This document shows, in pieces, positions 15,057 through 23,280 of a DNA stretch of 39,650 bases. Each line of letters starts with the position of its first letter. The stretch's first letter is position 1. The notes under the pieces are model-generated. The model had not been told where the DNA came from. It saw only the letters and a program-made list of their open reading frames with translations, and ran no database searches. The DNA is from Actinomadura violacea (GTDB lineage: Bacteria > Actinomycetota > Actinomycetes > Streptosporangiales > Streptosporangiaceae). The DNA lies in assembly GCF_017573465.1 (NCBI RefSeq), contig NZ_JAGEPF010000059.1, forward strand, positions 1-39,650, in the 5' to 3' direction. The position numbers and the translations under genes were made by a program.

Positions 15057-16373
15057 ATGTCCGTGTCCCGTCGCGGTGTCATGAAGGGCGGCGCCGCCGG
15101 CGCGCTGTCCATCGCCCTGGCCGGCAGCCTCGACTCGGTCTTCCAGACCTCCGCGGGCGCCGAGACCGGCGAGGCCTACGGCTACGGCCCGCTGATCCCC
15201 GACCCCAAGGGCGTCCTCGACCTGCCCAAGGGCTTCGCCTACAAGACCCTGTCGACGGAGGGCGACCCGATCTCCGACGGCGTCGTCGTCCCCGGGCACC
15301 ACGACGGCACGGCCACCTTCCCGGGCGGCAGGCCGGGCCGGACCAGGCTCGTCCGCAACCACGAGCAGAGCGACAACGGCACCCGCGCCGTCGCGCCCGC
15401 CGCCCTCACCTACGACCCGGCCGCCAACGGCGGCACCACCACGCTGGAGGTCGACAGGCACGGCGAGCTGCTGTCGCAGTACGTCAGCCTCGCCGGGACG
15501 TCCACCAACTGCGCGGGCGGCCGCACCCCGTGGGGCACCTGGCTGACCTGCGAGGAGACCGAGGGGTTCGGCGCCCAGACCAAGAGCCACGGCTGGGTCT
15601 TCGAGGTCGACCCGCACGGCAGGCGCACCAAGCCGGTGCCGCTGACGGGGCTCGGCCGGTTCGCGCACGAGGCCGTCGCCGTCGACCCCGACACCCTCAC
15701 CGCCTACCTCACCGAGGACGCGCACGGCCCGTTCGGCCTGTTCTACCGGTTCCGCCCGCGCGCACACCGCGGCGACTACCACGCCTACCTGCAGGGCGGA
15801 CGGCTCGAGGCGATGAACGTCCGGGGCGTCCCGGACCTGTCGGTCGTCCAGGAGCCCGGTACGAAGCTGCACTGCCGCTGGGAGTCCGTGCCGGACCCGT
15901 CCGCGAAGACCGAGTCGACCCGCAAGCAGTTCGACACCATCACCCGCAGCCAGAAGCTCGAAGGCGCCTGGTGGGGCCACGGCAAGGCGTACTTCGTCTG
16001 CTCCTACTCGCACAAGGCCGACGGCGGCGCCGCCGACCACGCCGGGCAGGTCTGGACCTACGACCCGCGCAAGAACGAGATCGAGCTGCAGCTGGTGTTC
16101 AAGCCGGGCGGCAGGTTCGACGGCCCGGACAACATCACCGTCTCCCCGTACGGCGGCGGCGTGATGCTGGCCGAGGACGGCGACGGCGACCAGCACCTCG
16201 TCGGCACCACCAAGGCCGGCAAGCCGTTCGCGATGGCCCGCAACGCCCTCAACGGCAGCGAGTTCACCGGCGTCACGTTCTCCCCGGACGGCAAGATCCT
16301 GTTCGCCAACCGGCAGGAGGGCCCCGGCGTGACCTTCGCCATCACCGGCCCCTGGCACAGGCTCCGCGGCTAG
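15057..16373 (+). CDS. phoX: PhoX-family alkaline phosphatase (DUF839), Tat-exported
   Basis: 438 aa. The N-terminus SRRGVMKGGAAGALSIALAG is a twin-arginine signal (residues 4-5 Arg-Arg, hydrophobic stretch about 11-23), so the folded enzyme should leave by Tat. The rest is the PhoX beta-propeller family: GHHDGTATF, LVRNHEQ, PWGTWLTCEET, FAHEAVAVDP, FDGPDNITVSPYGG. Family members are Ca/Fe-dependent phosphomonoesterases that free phosphate outside the cell. ATG 15057 has AAGGAG 9 nt upstream. The PHO box at 14988-15009 predicts induction by phosphate starvation through PhoR-PhoP. Some DUF839 proteins have no proven phosphatase activity. Confidence 0.85.
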   Translation: MSVSRRGVMKGGAAGALSIALAGSLDSVFQTSAGAETGEAYGYGPLIPDPKGVLDLPKGFAYKTLSTEGDPISDGVVVPGHHDGTATFPGGRPGRTRLVRNHEQSDNGTRAVAPAALTYDPAANGGTTTLEVDRHGELLSQYVSLAGTSTNCAGGRTPWGTWLTCEETEGFGAQTKSHGWVFEVDPHGRRTKPVPLTGLGRFAHEAVAVDPDTLTAYLTEDAHGPFGLFYRFRPRAHRGDYHAYLQGGRLEAMNVRGVPDLSVVQEPGTKLHCRWESVPDPSAKTESTRKQFDTITRSQKLEGAWWGHGKAYFVCSYSHKADGGAADHAGQVWTYDPRKNEIELQLVFKPGGRFDGPDNITVSPYGGGVMLAEDGDGDQHLVGTTKAGKPFAMARNALNGSEFTGVTFSPDGKILFANRQEGPGVTFAITGPWHRLRG

Positions 16374-16385
16374 GCCGGACGCCGC

Positions 16386-16733
16386 CTAGGCGAGCCCGCG
16401 GCGGGCGACGGCGGGAGGGCGGGTGCCGCGGATCGCGGCGACCATGTCGAGGACCTGGCGCACCCCGTCCACCTGCGGCGCGGGCACCCGGAACACGCTC
16501 GCGCCCAGCCACGCGTAGACGGACGCGGCGGCCATCAGCCCGGGATCGGGCTCCGCCGCGTCCGACTCCAGCGCCACCAGGACGGCGCCGGACGGCCCGG
16601 CCCGCTCCACCAGCTCGCTCACCCGGGCCGCCGGGGGCGCGGTGCCCGCGTCCACGGTCCCCTCCGGCGCCCGCTCCGCGCCGGTCAGGATCAGGCCCTC
16701 GCGCGGCGCGGTGCGCTCCTCGTGCAACCCCAT
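16386..16733 (-). CDS. Small protein resembling a dihydropteroate synthase C-terminus
   Basis: 115 aa. The C-terminal half (GLMAAASVYAWLGASVFRVP, then VRQVLDMVAAIRGTRPPA) looks like the last beta-alpha unit of FolP, where the chain passes a W/HGA..xRVHD-type strand into a helix. The first half (GLILTGAERAPEGTVDAG) is not recognisable and no pterin- or pABA-binding motif is present, so it should not make dihydropteroate. In M. tuberculosis folP2 lies just before the Rv1209 homologue, so this may be a shrunken relative or a separate small family. ATG 16733 is the only good start; CACGCT sits 7 nt upstream. Convergent with phoX (12 bp). Confidence 0.65.
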   Translation of the reverse strand: MGLHEERTAPREGLILTGAERAPEGTVDAGTAPPAARVSELVERAGPSGAVLVALESDAAEPDPGLMAAASVYAWLGASVFRVPAPQVDGVRQVLDMVAAIRGTRPPAVARRGLA

Positions 16734-16787
16734 GCCCCCAAGCGTGGCACGATCGGGGGTGCGGAGTCGTGTGGAGAACGGAGCGAG

Positions 16788-17252
16788 ATGTTGGTCGTGG
16801 TCTTCGTGCTGGCGGGCCTGGCCGTGCTGGGCTCCGTCGTCGTCCTGGCGATGGGCCGGGGCGGCGAGCTGACCGAGACCCATCCCGACCACCCGCCGCT
16901 GCCGCTCGGCGACGGGCGGTTCGTCACGCCGCGGGACGTCCTGGCGCTTCGCCTGCCCCGCGCGTTCTGGGGCTACCAGGCGCCCGTCGCGGACGAGGCG
17001 CTCCGCGACCTCGCCCGCACCCTCGCCGAACGCGACGCCCGCGTCGCGGAGCTGGAGCGGCGGCTCGACGACCTGCGCCACGGCGCCGCGGTCGCGCCGG
17101 AGCCCGAGCGGATCGGCGCGCTGCACGGCCTCCAGGACCCGCACTTCCCCGAGCAGGACGCCCCGCCGGCCGGGCTGCGCGAGGAACCGGACCCGCAGGA
17201 GGCGGAGGACGGCCCGGAATCGGGCAAGGACGGTCCATGGGAACTTCCGTGA
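16788..17252 (+). CDS. Small single-pass membrane protein with coiled coil (Rv1209-like)
   Basis: 154 aa. One N-terminal membrane segment (residues 1-20) is followed by HPPLPLGDGRFVTPRDVLAL and a heptad-rich stretch at about 85-112 (LARTLAERDARVAELERRLD) that should form a coiled coil; the tail is acidic. Position next to tag, with the DUF3117 gene farther along, matches mycobacterial Rv1209, often annotated as a DivIVA-related hypothetical protein. A role at the division/growth machinery is only a guess. ATG 16788 has CGGAG 4 nt upstream. Its stop lies inside the start of the next gene, so the two are translationally coupled. Confidence 0.75.
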   Translation: MLVVVFVLAGLAVLGSVVVLAMGRGGELTETHPDHPPLPLGDGRFVTPRDVLALRLPRAFWGYQAPVADEALRDLARTLAERDARVAELERRLDDLRHGAAVAPEPERIGALHGLQDPHFPEQDAPPAGLREEPDPQEAEDGPESGKDGPWELP

Positions 17253-17683
17253 GCGAGGTCGCCGTCCACGCGGAGGCGTTCTCGGACGCGCCGCCGGACC
17301 GGCTGTTCGAGGTCCTCACCGACTGGCCGCGGCACGCCGAGTGGATGCCGTTCACCCGCGCCGAGGGCGGCCGCGAGGTCGGCGCCGAGCTGCGGGCGTG
17401 GACGGGCGCCGGGCCGGTCGGCTTCCTCGACACCATGATCATCACCGACTGGCGGGCCGGCCGGTTCGTCGCCGTCCGGCACACCGGGCGCGTCGTGCGC
17501 GGCGAGGCGTGGTTCGAGGTCCACCCGTACGGGAAGGGCAGCCGCGTCGTCTGGGCGGAGCGCGTCCGGCTGCCCCTCGGCGTCGCCGGACGCGCGGGAT
17601 GGCTGGTCGCGGGCCCCGTCGTGCGGGCGTTCATGGGCCTCGGCCTGCGGCGGCTCGCGGCGCTGGCGGCCCGCCCGTCCTGA
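17237..17683 (+). CDS. SRPBCC (START-like) lipid/polyketide-binding domain protein
   Basis: 148 aa. The pattern FEVLTDWPRHAEWMPFT near the N-terminus, then GFLDTMIITDWRAG and VVWAERVRLPLG, is that of SRPBCC/polyketide-cyclase-like proteins: a helix-grip fold around a hydrophobic pocket. The ligand is unknown. ATG 17237 (AAGGA 7 nt upstream) overlaps the preceding gene by 16 nt; GTG 17249 would give a GTGA stop-start overlap, so either start implies coupling. It is followed after 41 bp by tag. Confidence 0.8.
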   Translation: MGTSVSEVAVHAEAFSDAPPDRLFEVLTDWPRHAEWMPFTRAEGGREVGAELRAWTGAGPVGFLDTMIITDWRAGRFVAVRHTGRVVRGEAWFEVHPYGKGSRVVWAERVRLPLGVAGRAGWLVAGPVVRAFMGLGLRRLAALAARPS

Positions 17684-17712
17684 CCCGGGGCCGTTCTGTC
17701 GGCGGCATGCGG

Positions 17713-17718
17713 TAGAAC
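17713..17718 (+). promoter_or_regulatory. -10 box of tag (leaderless)
   Basis: TAGAAC lies 6 nt before GTG 17725, the same spacing as the other leaderless genes here, although its last base departs from T. Confidence 0.4.
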
Positions 17719-17724
17719 GGGCCG

Positions 17725-18297
17725 GTGAGCACAGCGATCCGAGGCGAGGACGGGCTGGCGCGCTGCCCGTGGGGGCTGTCGGCCCCCGACTACATCGCCT
17801 ACCACGACGAGGAGTGGGGCCGTCCCGTCCGCGACGACCAGGGCCTATACGAGCGGCTGTGCCTGGAGGCGTTCCAGTCGGGGCTGTCCTGGCTGACGAT
17901 CCTGCGCAAGCGGGAGGGGTTCCGGGCCGCGTTCTGCGGCTTCGACCCCGAGAAGGTCGCCGCGTTCGGGCCGGACGACGTCGAGCGGCTGATGGCCGAC
18001 GCGTCGATCGTCCGCAACCGGGCGAAGATCGACGCGGCGATCAACAACGCCCGCGCCGCGCTGGACGTCCCGGGCGGTCTCGCCGCCACGGCCTGGCGCT
18101 TCGCCGACCCCCACGCCCCCGCGCACGCCGACATGTCCGACGTCCCCGCCTACACCGACGGCTCCAAGGCCCTCGCCAAGGAGCTGAAACGGCACGGCTT
18201 CCGCTTCGTCGGCCCGACCACCGCCTACGCCCTCATGCAAGCGTGCGGCCTCGTCGACGACCACCTGACAGGCTGCCACCGACGAGGCGCGTACTAG
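17725..18297 (+). CDS. tag: DNA-3-methyladenine glycosylase I
   Basis: 190 aa, the typical length of Tag. It excises 3-methyladenine from alkylated DNA to start base-excision repair. Marks are RCPWGLSAPDYIAYHDEEWG (Cys zinc ligand and the YHDEEWG motif), LYERLCLEAFQSGLSWLTIL (QAGLSW-type), NRAKIDA and the C-terminal GFRFVGPTTAYALMQACG with D..GCH (His and Cys zinc ligands). GTG 17725 is preceded by TAGAAC at 6 nt. It is the homologue of mycobacterial tagA at the same relative place. Confidence 0.93.
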   Translation: MSTAIRGEDGLARCPWGLSAPDYIAYHDEEWGRPVRDDQGLYERLCLEAFQSGLSWLTILRKREGFRAAFCGFDPEKVAAFGPDDVERLMADASIVRNRAKIDAAINNARAALDVPGGLAATAWRFADPHAPAHADMSDVPAYTDGSKALAKELKRHGFRFVGPTTAYALMQACGLVDDHLTGCHRRGAY

Positions 18298-18300
18298 TTT

Positions 18301-18353
18301 GCAGTGCCCTTGGCGGTCAGGCGCTGGGGCGCCTTCCCTTCGGCGGGCACTGC
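18301..18353. terminator. Nested bidirectional terminator
   Basis: The outer stem GCAGTGCCC (18301-18309) pairs with GGGCACTGC (18345-18353). Inside it, AGGCGC and GCGCCT pair across TGGG. It lies between the convergent tag and ABC-permease genes and can fold on either strand. Confidence 0.6.
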
Positions 18354-18402
18354 GCGCGATCGCTGCACCCGCGGCTGCTGACGGCTGGGCAGGAGCCGCC
18401 GC

Positions 18403-20991
18403 TTACTCGGCCTTGGCGGCCTCCAGGACGGGGATCGTGGAGGCGCGGCGAGCCGGGAGGGCCGAGGTCGCGAGGGTCGCTGCGGCGGCGCCGGCGGCCA
18501 CGAGGACGAACAGCCACCACGGCGGGTTCACCGCCAGGAACGAGCTGCCGGTGGCGATGTGCAGGATCGCGACGGTGCCGAGGGCGGTGCCGATGCCGAG
18601 GAGGCCGCCGAGCAGGACGACCGTGGCGGCCTCCCACCGGACGATCGCCCGGATCTGCGCCATGGTCGCGCCGACGGCGCCGAGCAGCCCGAACTCGCGG
18701 GTCCGTTCGGCGACGCTCATCGAGACGGTGGTGGCCATGCCGAACAGCGACAGCACCAGCGACATCCCGATGAACCCGTAGATGACCCGCATGCCCTTGG
18801 TCATCGAGCTCGCCGCCTGCTTCACGTAGGCGCCCTTGTCCATGACCTTGACGCCGGTGACGCCGCCGAGCGCGCGCGACAGGGCGTCCGCGGAGCCGCC
18901 GCTGACGAGGATCGCCTGTGCGGCGGCGTCCGGGTCGAGGCGGTCCATGGTGGACGGGGCGGCGAGCGCGCCGTCGGCGAACAGGTGCGACGGGTCGTGG
19001 TAGGCGCCCACGACCGTAAGGGGGATGCGTCCGCGCGCCCCCGAGACCACGATCCGCTGCCCCTTGTGCAGGCCGTTCGCCTTCATGGTCGTGGACGTGA
19101 GGCCGATCTGCCCGTCCCGCAGGGGCGGCAGGTGCCCGCCGAGCCGCAGCAGGGACGGCATCGCGGCCTGGTCCACGCCGGTGACGGTGACGTAGCGCGC
19201 GGAGCTGTCGGAGTCGTCGCCGTCGTGGTGCTTCGGCTTCGGTGAGACGAGCTTGAACCCGGTCGTGGTGAGGGCGGCGGCGTGCCGGACGCCTGGGACG
19301 GCGGCGGCCCGCGCGGCGAGGTCGCGGGGCAGCGGCGCCGGGCCGTCGGCGGTCGTGCCGGTCGCGGCGATGGCGTGGTCGGCCCGCATCACCTGCCGTC
19401 CGGCCTGGTCGAACCGGCCGTTCGCCGACATCACGATCATCGCGGTGGCGCCGACGAGGGCGACGCCGAGCATCAGCGACGACGCGGCCGACGACACGCG
19501 CCGCGGGCTGCGGGTGATCGTGGCGCGGGCGAGCCGGCCCGCCTCACCGCTGATGGCCATCCCGATCCGCCCGACCAGGCCGCCGAGGGGGCCGACGAAG
19601 AAGGGGCCGAGGACGGCGAGGGCCGCGACGGTCGTCATGGAGCCCATCAGGATCAGCACGCAGATCCCGATGGTGCGGTCCGGTCCGGGCGGCTCCTCGG
19701 CGCGGACCGCCCACACGGGCCCGAAGAACGCCGACGCGAAGGCGAAGACCGCGAAGGCGCCGGCGAGGCGCGGCCAGCGGCGGCCGGCGGTGTCGGCGCT
19801 CGCCGCCCTGAGCGCCTGCATAGGGGAGATGCGCGCCGCCTTCCGGGCGGCCCGCCACGCGGCGAGCTGGGTGACGACGATCCCGGCGGCGGCGGGGACG
19901 GCGATCGCGATCCAGCCGTACTGCGCGTCGGCGGCGCTGATGTCGAAGCCGTCCTGCGCGAAAAGCCTGGTCAGCAGGTCGGAGACGGCGTAGCCGAGCA
20001 GCACGCCGCCCGCCGAGGCGACGATGCCGAGGACGAGGGCCTCCAGCCGGATCAGCCGTTTGATCTGCCGCGGCGTCGCGCCGATCGCGCCGAGCAGCGC
20101 GAGCCGCCGGGTCCGCTGCCGGACGAGCGTGCCGAAGGTGTTGGACACCACGAACAGGCCGACGAACACGGCGAGGGACGAGAGCATCCCGATGGCGCCG
20201 CCGATGGACGCCCCGGCGCCCTTCAGGTCGTCGGACTGGGCGTCGCGGACGCTCTTCGCCGTCCGGACGGTCGCCGACGAGCCGAACGCGCGGGCGAGGT
20301 CGCGGCGCAGCTTCGCGGGCGCCACGCCGGGCGCGGCCTTCACCCACGCGGACTGCCAGGTCCCGGCGGGCAGCCCGGCGGCCTGCTGGACGGTGGCGGG
20401 CGGCGCGAGCAGCAGGTCGCCGCTCGCGACGGCGCTGTGCCCCTGCACGGTGACGATCCCGACGACCTTCATGGTCCGGGTCTGCCTCGGCGTCAGGACG
20501 GTCATCGGGCCGCCGACGGCCAGCTTCCCGGCGCGGGCGGCGTGCCGGGTGACGGCGACCTCGCCGTCGGCGGCGGGCGCCCGCCCGGACTCCAGGTGGT
20601 ACGGGTTGAGCGCGGCCGTGGACGTCCACGGCCGCAGCAGCGTCCGCGCCCCCGCCGGCGGCACGATCGTCTTGTGGCCGGGGCCGCTCGCCGTCACCGG
20701 GACGGACGCGTCGCCCGCCGCGGCGGCGACGCCGGGACGCCCGGCGACCCGGGCGAGCGCGACCCGGCCGTCCGGCACCGCGTAGGGGTCGTCCTCGTCC
20801 ACCGAGCCGCCCTGGACCAGGACGTCGGCGCGGGCGTACTCACTCGCATCGGTGCCGGAGACGGCCTCCTGGGCGCGGAGGGCGAACTGCAGGGAGCCGG
20901 CGATCAGGCCGATGGAGAACAGTGCCGCGAGCATCGTGGCGGCCAGCCGCAGCCAGCCCTCCGCGAACGAGCGGCGCGCGATGAGCCACAC
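18403..20991 (-). CDS. ABC transporter permease with two FtsX/MacB domains
   Basis: 862 aa. An N-terminal membrane helix (RLAATMLAALFSIGLIAGSL), a long outside MacB_PCD-type domain, then FtsX block 1 (GAIGMLSSLAVFVGLFVVSN, RRLALLGAIGATPRQIKRLI), a second outside domain, and FtsX block 2 (YGFIGMSLVLSLFGMATTVS, REFGLLGAVGATMAQIRAIV, final helix near residue 835). The REFGLLGAVGAT pieces are the cytoplasmic loops that couple to the ATPase. GTG 20991 is the first usable start and sits 5 nt after the ATPase stop, so the two genes are one unit. Export of a lipid, peptide or lipoprotein is the usual role of this class; the substrate is unknown. Confidence 0.88.
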   Translation of the reverse strand: MWLIARRSFAEGWLRLAATMLAALFSIGLIAGSLQFALRAQEAVSGTDASEYARADVLVQGGSVDEDDPYAVPDGRVALARVAGRPGVAAAAGDASVPVTASGPGHKTIVPPAGARTLLRPWTSTAALNPYHLESGRAPAADGEVAVTRHAARAGKLAVGGPMTVLTPRQTRTMKVVGIVTVQGHSAVASGDLLLAPPATVQQAAGLPAGTWQSAWVKAAPGVAPAKLRRDLARAFGSSATVRTAKSVRDAQSDDLKGAGASIGGAIGMLSSLAVFVGLFVVSNTFGTLVRQRTRRLALLGAIGATPRQIKRLIRLEALVLGIVASAGGVLLGYAVSDLLTRLFAQDGFDISAADAQYGWIAIAVPAAAGIVVTQLAAWRAARKAARISPMQALRAASADTAGRRWPRLAGAFAVFAFASAFFGPVWAVRAEEPPGPDRTIGICVLILMGSMTTVAALAVLGPFFVGPLGGLVGRIGMAISGEAGRLARATITRSPRRVSSAASSLMLGVALVGATAMIVMSANGRFDQAGRQVMRADHAIAATGTTADGPAPLPRDLAARAAAVPGVRHAAALTTTGFKLVSPKPKHHDGDDSDSSARYVTVTGVDQAAMPSLLRLGGHLPPLRDGQIGLTSTTMKANGLHKGQRIVVSGARGRIPLTVVGAYHDPSHLFADGALAAPSTMDRLDPDAAAQAILVSGGSADALSRALGGVTGVKVMDKGAYVKQAASSMTKGMRVIYGFIGMSLVLSLFGMATTVSMSVAERTREFGLLGAVGATMAQIRAIVRWEAATVVLLGGLLGIGTALGTVAILHIATGSSFLAVNPPWWLFVLVAAGAAAATLATSALPARRASTIPVLEAAKAE

Positions 20992-20996
20992 GGGGA

Positions 20997-21761
20997 TCAG
21001 CCGCCCATCCGGCGCATCACGGCGTGCACCTGGTCGATGGTCGGACCGGCCAGCTCGTGGACGATCATCCCGTCGGCGAGGAACAGCACCCGGTCGGCGT
21101 GCGCGGCGGCGGCCGGGTCGTGCGTCACCATGACCACGGTCTGGCCGTAGGAGTCCACCGCCGAGCGCAGGAACCCCAGCACCTCGGCGCCCGAGCGCGA
21201 GTCGAGGTTGCCGGTCGGCTCGTCGGCGAACAGCACCTCGGGCCTGGTCAGCAGCGCCCGCGCGACCGCGACCCGCTGCTGCTGCCCGCCCGACAGCTCG
21301 CTCGGCCGGTGGCCGAGGCGCGGGCGCAGGCCGAGCGCGTCCACGATCGTGTCGAACCACTGCCGGTCCGCGCGCCGGTTCCCGAGCCGCCCGGTCAGCC
21401 GGATGTTCTCCTCCGCCGTCAGCATCGGCAGCAGGTTGAACGACTGGAACACGAACCCGAGCCGGTCGCGGCGCAGCTTCGTCAGCCGCGTCCGCGACAG
21501 CCCGGTGATCTCCACCCCGCCGATCAGCACCGAGCCGGACGTCACCGTGTCGAGCCCGGCCAGGCAGTGCAGGAACGTCGACTTGCCCGACCCGGACGGC
21601 CCCATGATCGCGGTGAACTGGCCGCGCGCGAAGGAGGCCGAGACGCCGCGCAGCGCGCTCACCGCGCTGTCGCCCGTCCCGTAGGACTTGACGAGGCCGG
21701 ACGCGACGGCCACCTGGTCGCGGACGTGCCCGGCGGGCGGTGCGGCGGATGCTTGTGTCAT
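20997..21761 (-). CDS. ABC transporter ATPase (MacB/LolD type)
   Basis: 254 aa. Walker A GPSGSGKSTFLHCLAG (about 54-69), Q-loop FVFQSFNLLPMLTAEEN, signature LSGGQQQRVAVARAL, Walker B EVLFADEPTGNLDS and the switch His in VMVTHD are all intact. FQSFNLLPxLTAEEN plus DEPTGNLDS is typical of the MacB/LolD/FtsE group that partners FtsX-type permeases, here the next gene 5 nt downstream. It powers the exporter from the cytoplasmic face. ATG 21761 is supported by the family's N-terminus (VASGLVKSYG). Mycobacteria also have an ABC pair in this stretch of the syntenic segment, though not necessarily orthologous. Confidence 0.93.
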   Translation of the reverse strand: MTQASAAPPAGHVRDQVAVASGLVKSYGTGDSAVSALRGVSASFARGQFTAIMGPSGSGKSTFLHCLAGLDTVTSGSVLIGGVEITGLSRTRLTKLRRDRLGFVFQSFNLLPMLTAEENIRLTGRLGNRRADRQWFDTIVDALGLRPRLGHRPSELSGGQQQRVAVARALLTRPEVLFADEPTGNLDSRSGAEVLGFLRSAVDSYGQTVVMVTHDPAAAAHADRVLFLADGMIVHELAGPTIDQVHAVMRRMGG

Positions 21762-21815
21762 GCCCTCAAGCCAACCGCCGCGGGCCCTCCCGGCACATTG
21801 GCGCGCCCTCCAGAA

Positions 21816-21843
21816 ACGGGGGTGGGGCTGTCCCCACCCCCGT
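21816..21843 (-). terminator. Terminator of the enoyl-CoA hydratase gene
   Basis: ACGGGGGTGGGG and CCCCACCCCCGT form a perfect 12-bp stem with loop CTGT, 13 bp past the stop of the leftward hydratase gene and upstream of the ABC operon. It is the strongest simple hairpin in the window. Confidence 0.75.
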
Positions 21844-21856
21844 CGAGGAGGAGCCC

Positions 21857-22642
21857 CTAGCGCCCCTCGAAGGCGGGCTGCTGCTTCTTCAGGAACGCCT
21901 CGGTCGCGTTCTGGTGGTCGGAGGTAGCGGCGCACTCGTCCTGCAGCACCGCCTCGCGCTCCAGCGCGGACGCGAGGTCGTGCGTCGCCGCGTGGTCCAG
22001 CGCCTGCTTCACCGCCGCGTACGCCACGGTCGGGCCCGCCGCGAGGCGCCGCGCCAGTTCCACCGCCGCCGGGGCCAGCTCGTCCGCCGGGACGACCCGG
22101 TTGACCAGCCCGAGCTCCAGGGCCTCCGGTGCCTTCAGCGGCTCGCCGAGCAGCAGCAGTTCCGCCGCCTTCGACCGGCCCACCAGGCGCTGCAACGTCC
22201 ACGACATGCCGCTGTCGGGCGCCAGCCCGATGCCGGTGAACGCCGTCGCGAACCGCGACTTGTCCGAGGCGACGGCCAGGTCGCAGGCGAACGCCAGCGA
22301 CGCGCCCGCCCCCGCCGCGACCCCGTTCACCGCCGCCACGACCGGCTTCGCCATCCCCGCGATCGCCAGCACGATCGGGTTGTAATGCTCGGTGACCGTG
22401 CCGTCGAGACCCCGGCCGGCCGCCAGGTTGTCGGCGTGCTCGCGCAGGTCCTGACCGGCGCAGAACGCCCGCCCCGCGCCCGTGAGGATCACCGCGCGGG
22501 CCGACGCGTCCGCCGCCGCGCGCTGGACGGTCTCCAGCAGCGCGCCCTTCATCTCCACCGTCAGCGAGTTCATCGCGTCCGGACGGTTCAGTGTGATTGT
22601 TCCCACACCGTCGGTCACGTCGTACAGCACGGTCTCGGACAT
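21857..22642 (-). CDS. Enoyl-CoA hydratase/isomerase (crotonase family, PaaG-like)
   Basis: 261 aa crotonase fold. ITLNRPDAMNSLTVEM, AFCAGQDLREH (oxyanion-hole strand), PVVAAVNGVAAGAGASLAFA (second oxyanion Gly) and FTGIGLAPDSGMSW are present. At the place of the hydratase second Glu the sequence reads APDSG with Asp, which together with MNSLT and GQDL fits the PaaG/1,2-epoxyphenylacetyl-CoA isomerase type better than a plain beta-oxidation hydratase. No other paa gene is near, so the real substrate is open. ATG 22642 has GGGAGG 7 nt upstream. Monocistronic, ended by the hairpin at 21816-21843. Confidence 0.85.
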   Translation of the reverse strand: MSETVLYDVTDGVGTITLNRPDAMNSLTVEMKGALLETVQRAAADASARAVILTGAGRAFCAGQDLREHADNLAAGRGLDGTVTEHYNPIVLAIAGMAKPVVAAVNGVAAGAGASLAFACDLAVASDKSRFATAFTGIGLAPDSGMSWTLQRLVGRSKAAELLLLGEPLKAPEALELGLVNRVVPADELAPAAVELARRLAAGPTVAYAAVKQALDHAATHDLASALEREAVLQDECAATSDHQNATEAFLKKQQPAFEGR

Positions 22643-22997
22643 GCGGCACCCTCCCGGTCCCCGGTAGATCTTCCCCGGCAACCATCGACGAACCGGGGCG
22701 CGGCGGGCAAGTGCCGTCCCGTTCCCGTGCACCCCGCGTGACCGTCCGGTGCCCCCGGGCGCCGGCGTTCCGCCTCGTTCCCGCCGGTCCCTCCCGCACC
22801 GATCGAACAGCGGCGAAGCGCCCCGAACGCCTGCAGTCTTCCGATCTGGAGGCTGATCGTTACCACTTCGCGCCCAGGAGACGAGATAATGGACCACTAC
22901 TGATTGCGCGGATGCGACAGGCGGCCACGCGGCCAACGGTGCCCGGAGGCTCCAAACGGCCCCACGCGGGGCCTTTAGGCAGGAAGGGGATGCACGC
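22643..22997 (+). promoter_or_regulatory. 355-bp leader region of the DUF3117 gene
   Basis: There is no gene here. A -10-like GATAAT (22885-22890) points to a start near 22897 and a leader of about 100 nt. That leader has two small hairpins with the same ACGC loop: GGCC/GGCC (22923-22934) and GGCCCC/GGGGCC (22958-22973), the second followed by TTT. They could act as an attenuator or protein site. The AGGAAGG ribosome site is at 22981-22987. Confidence 0.4.
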
Positions 22998-23165
22998 ATG
23001 GCGGCGATGAAGCCGCGGACGGGAGACGGTCCGCTCGAAGTGACCAAGGAGGGGCGCGGAATCGTCATGCGGGTCCCGCTCGAAGGCGGCGGCCGCCTTG
23101 TGGTCGAGCTCTCCGCCGACGAGGCCAAGGAACTCGGCGAGGCGCTCAAGGGCGTCGTGGGCTGA
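22998..23165 (+). CDS. DUF3117 small conserved protein
   Basis: 55 aa, beginning MAAMKPRTGDGPLEVTKEGR and continuing with IVMRVPLEGGGRLVVELSADEA. Both length and sequence match the DUF3117 family, found almost throughout actinobacteria (Rv1211 in M. tuberculosis) and of unknown function. The ORF is tiny, but AGGAAGG lies 10 nt upstream of ATG 22998 and the match to the family covers the whole chain. In mycobacteria it directly follows tagA; here ABC and hydratase genes on the other strand lie between. Confidence 0.92.
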   Translation: MAAMKPRTGDGPLEVTKEGRGIVMRVPLEGGGRLVVELSADEAKELGEALKGVVG

Positions 23166-23280
23166 CGGCTCCGCCGCTCCCGGCTCTCCGGCGAAGGTCC
23201 CGGCGTGCTCGCCGGGACCGTCGCCGTTCCCGTACACCGCACCATCCGGTAACAGCTCAGTTCAGGGGGGACCCGCCGTC

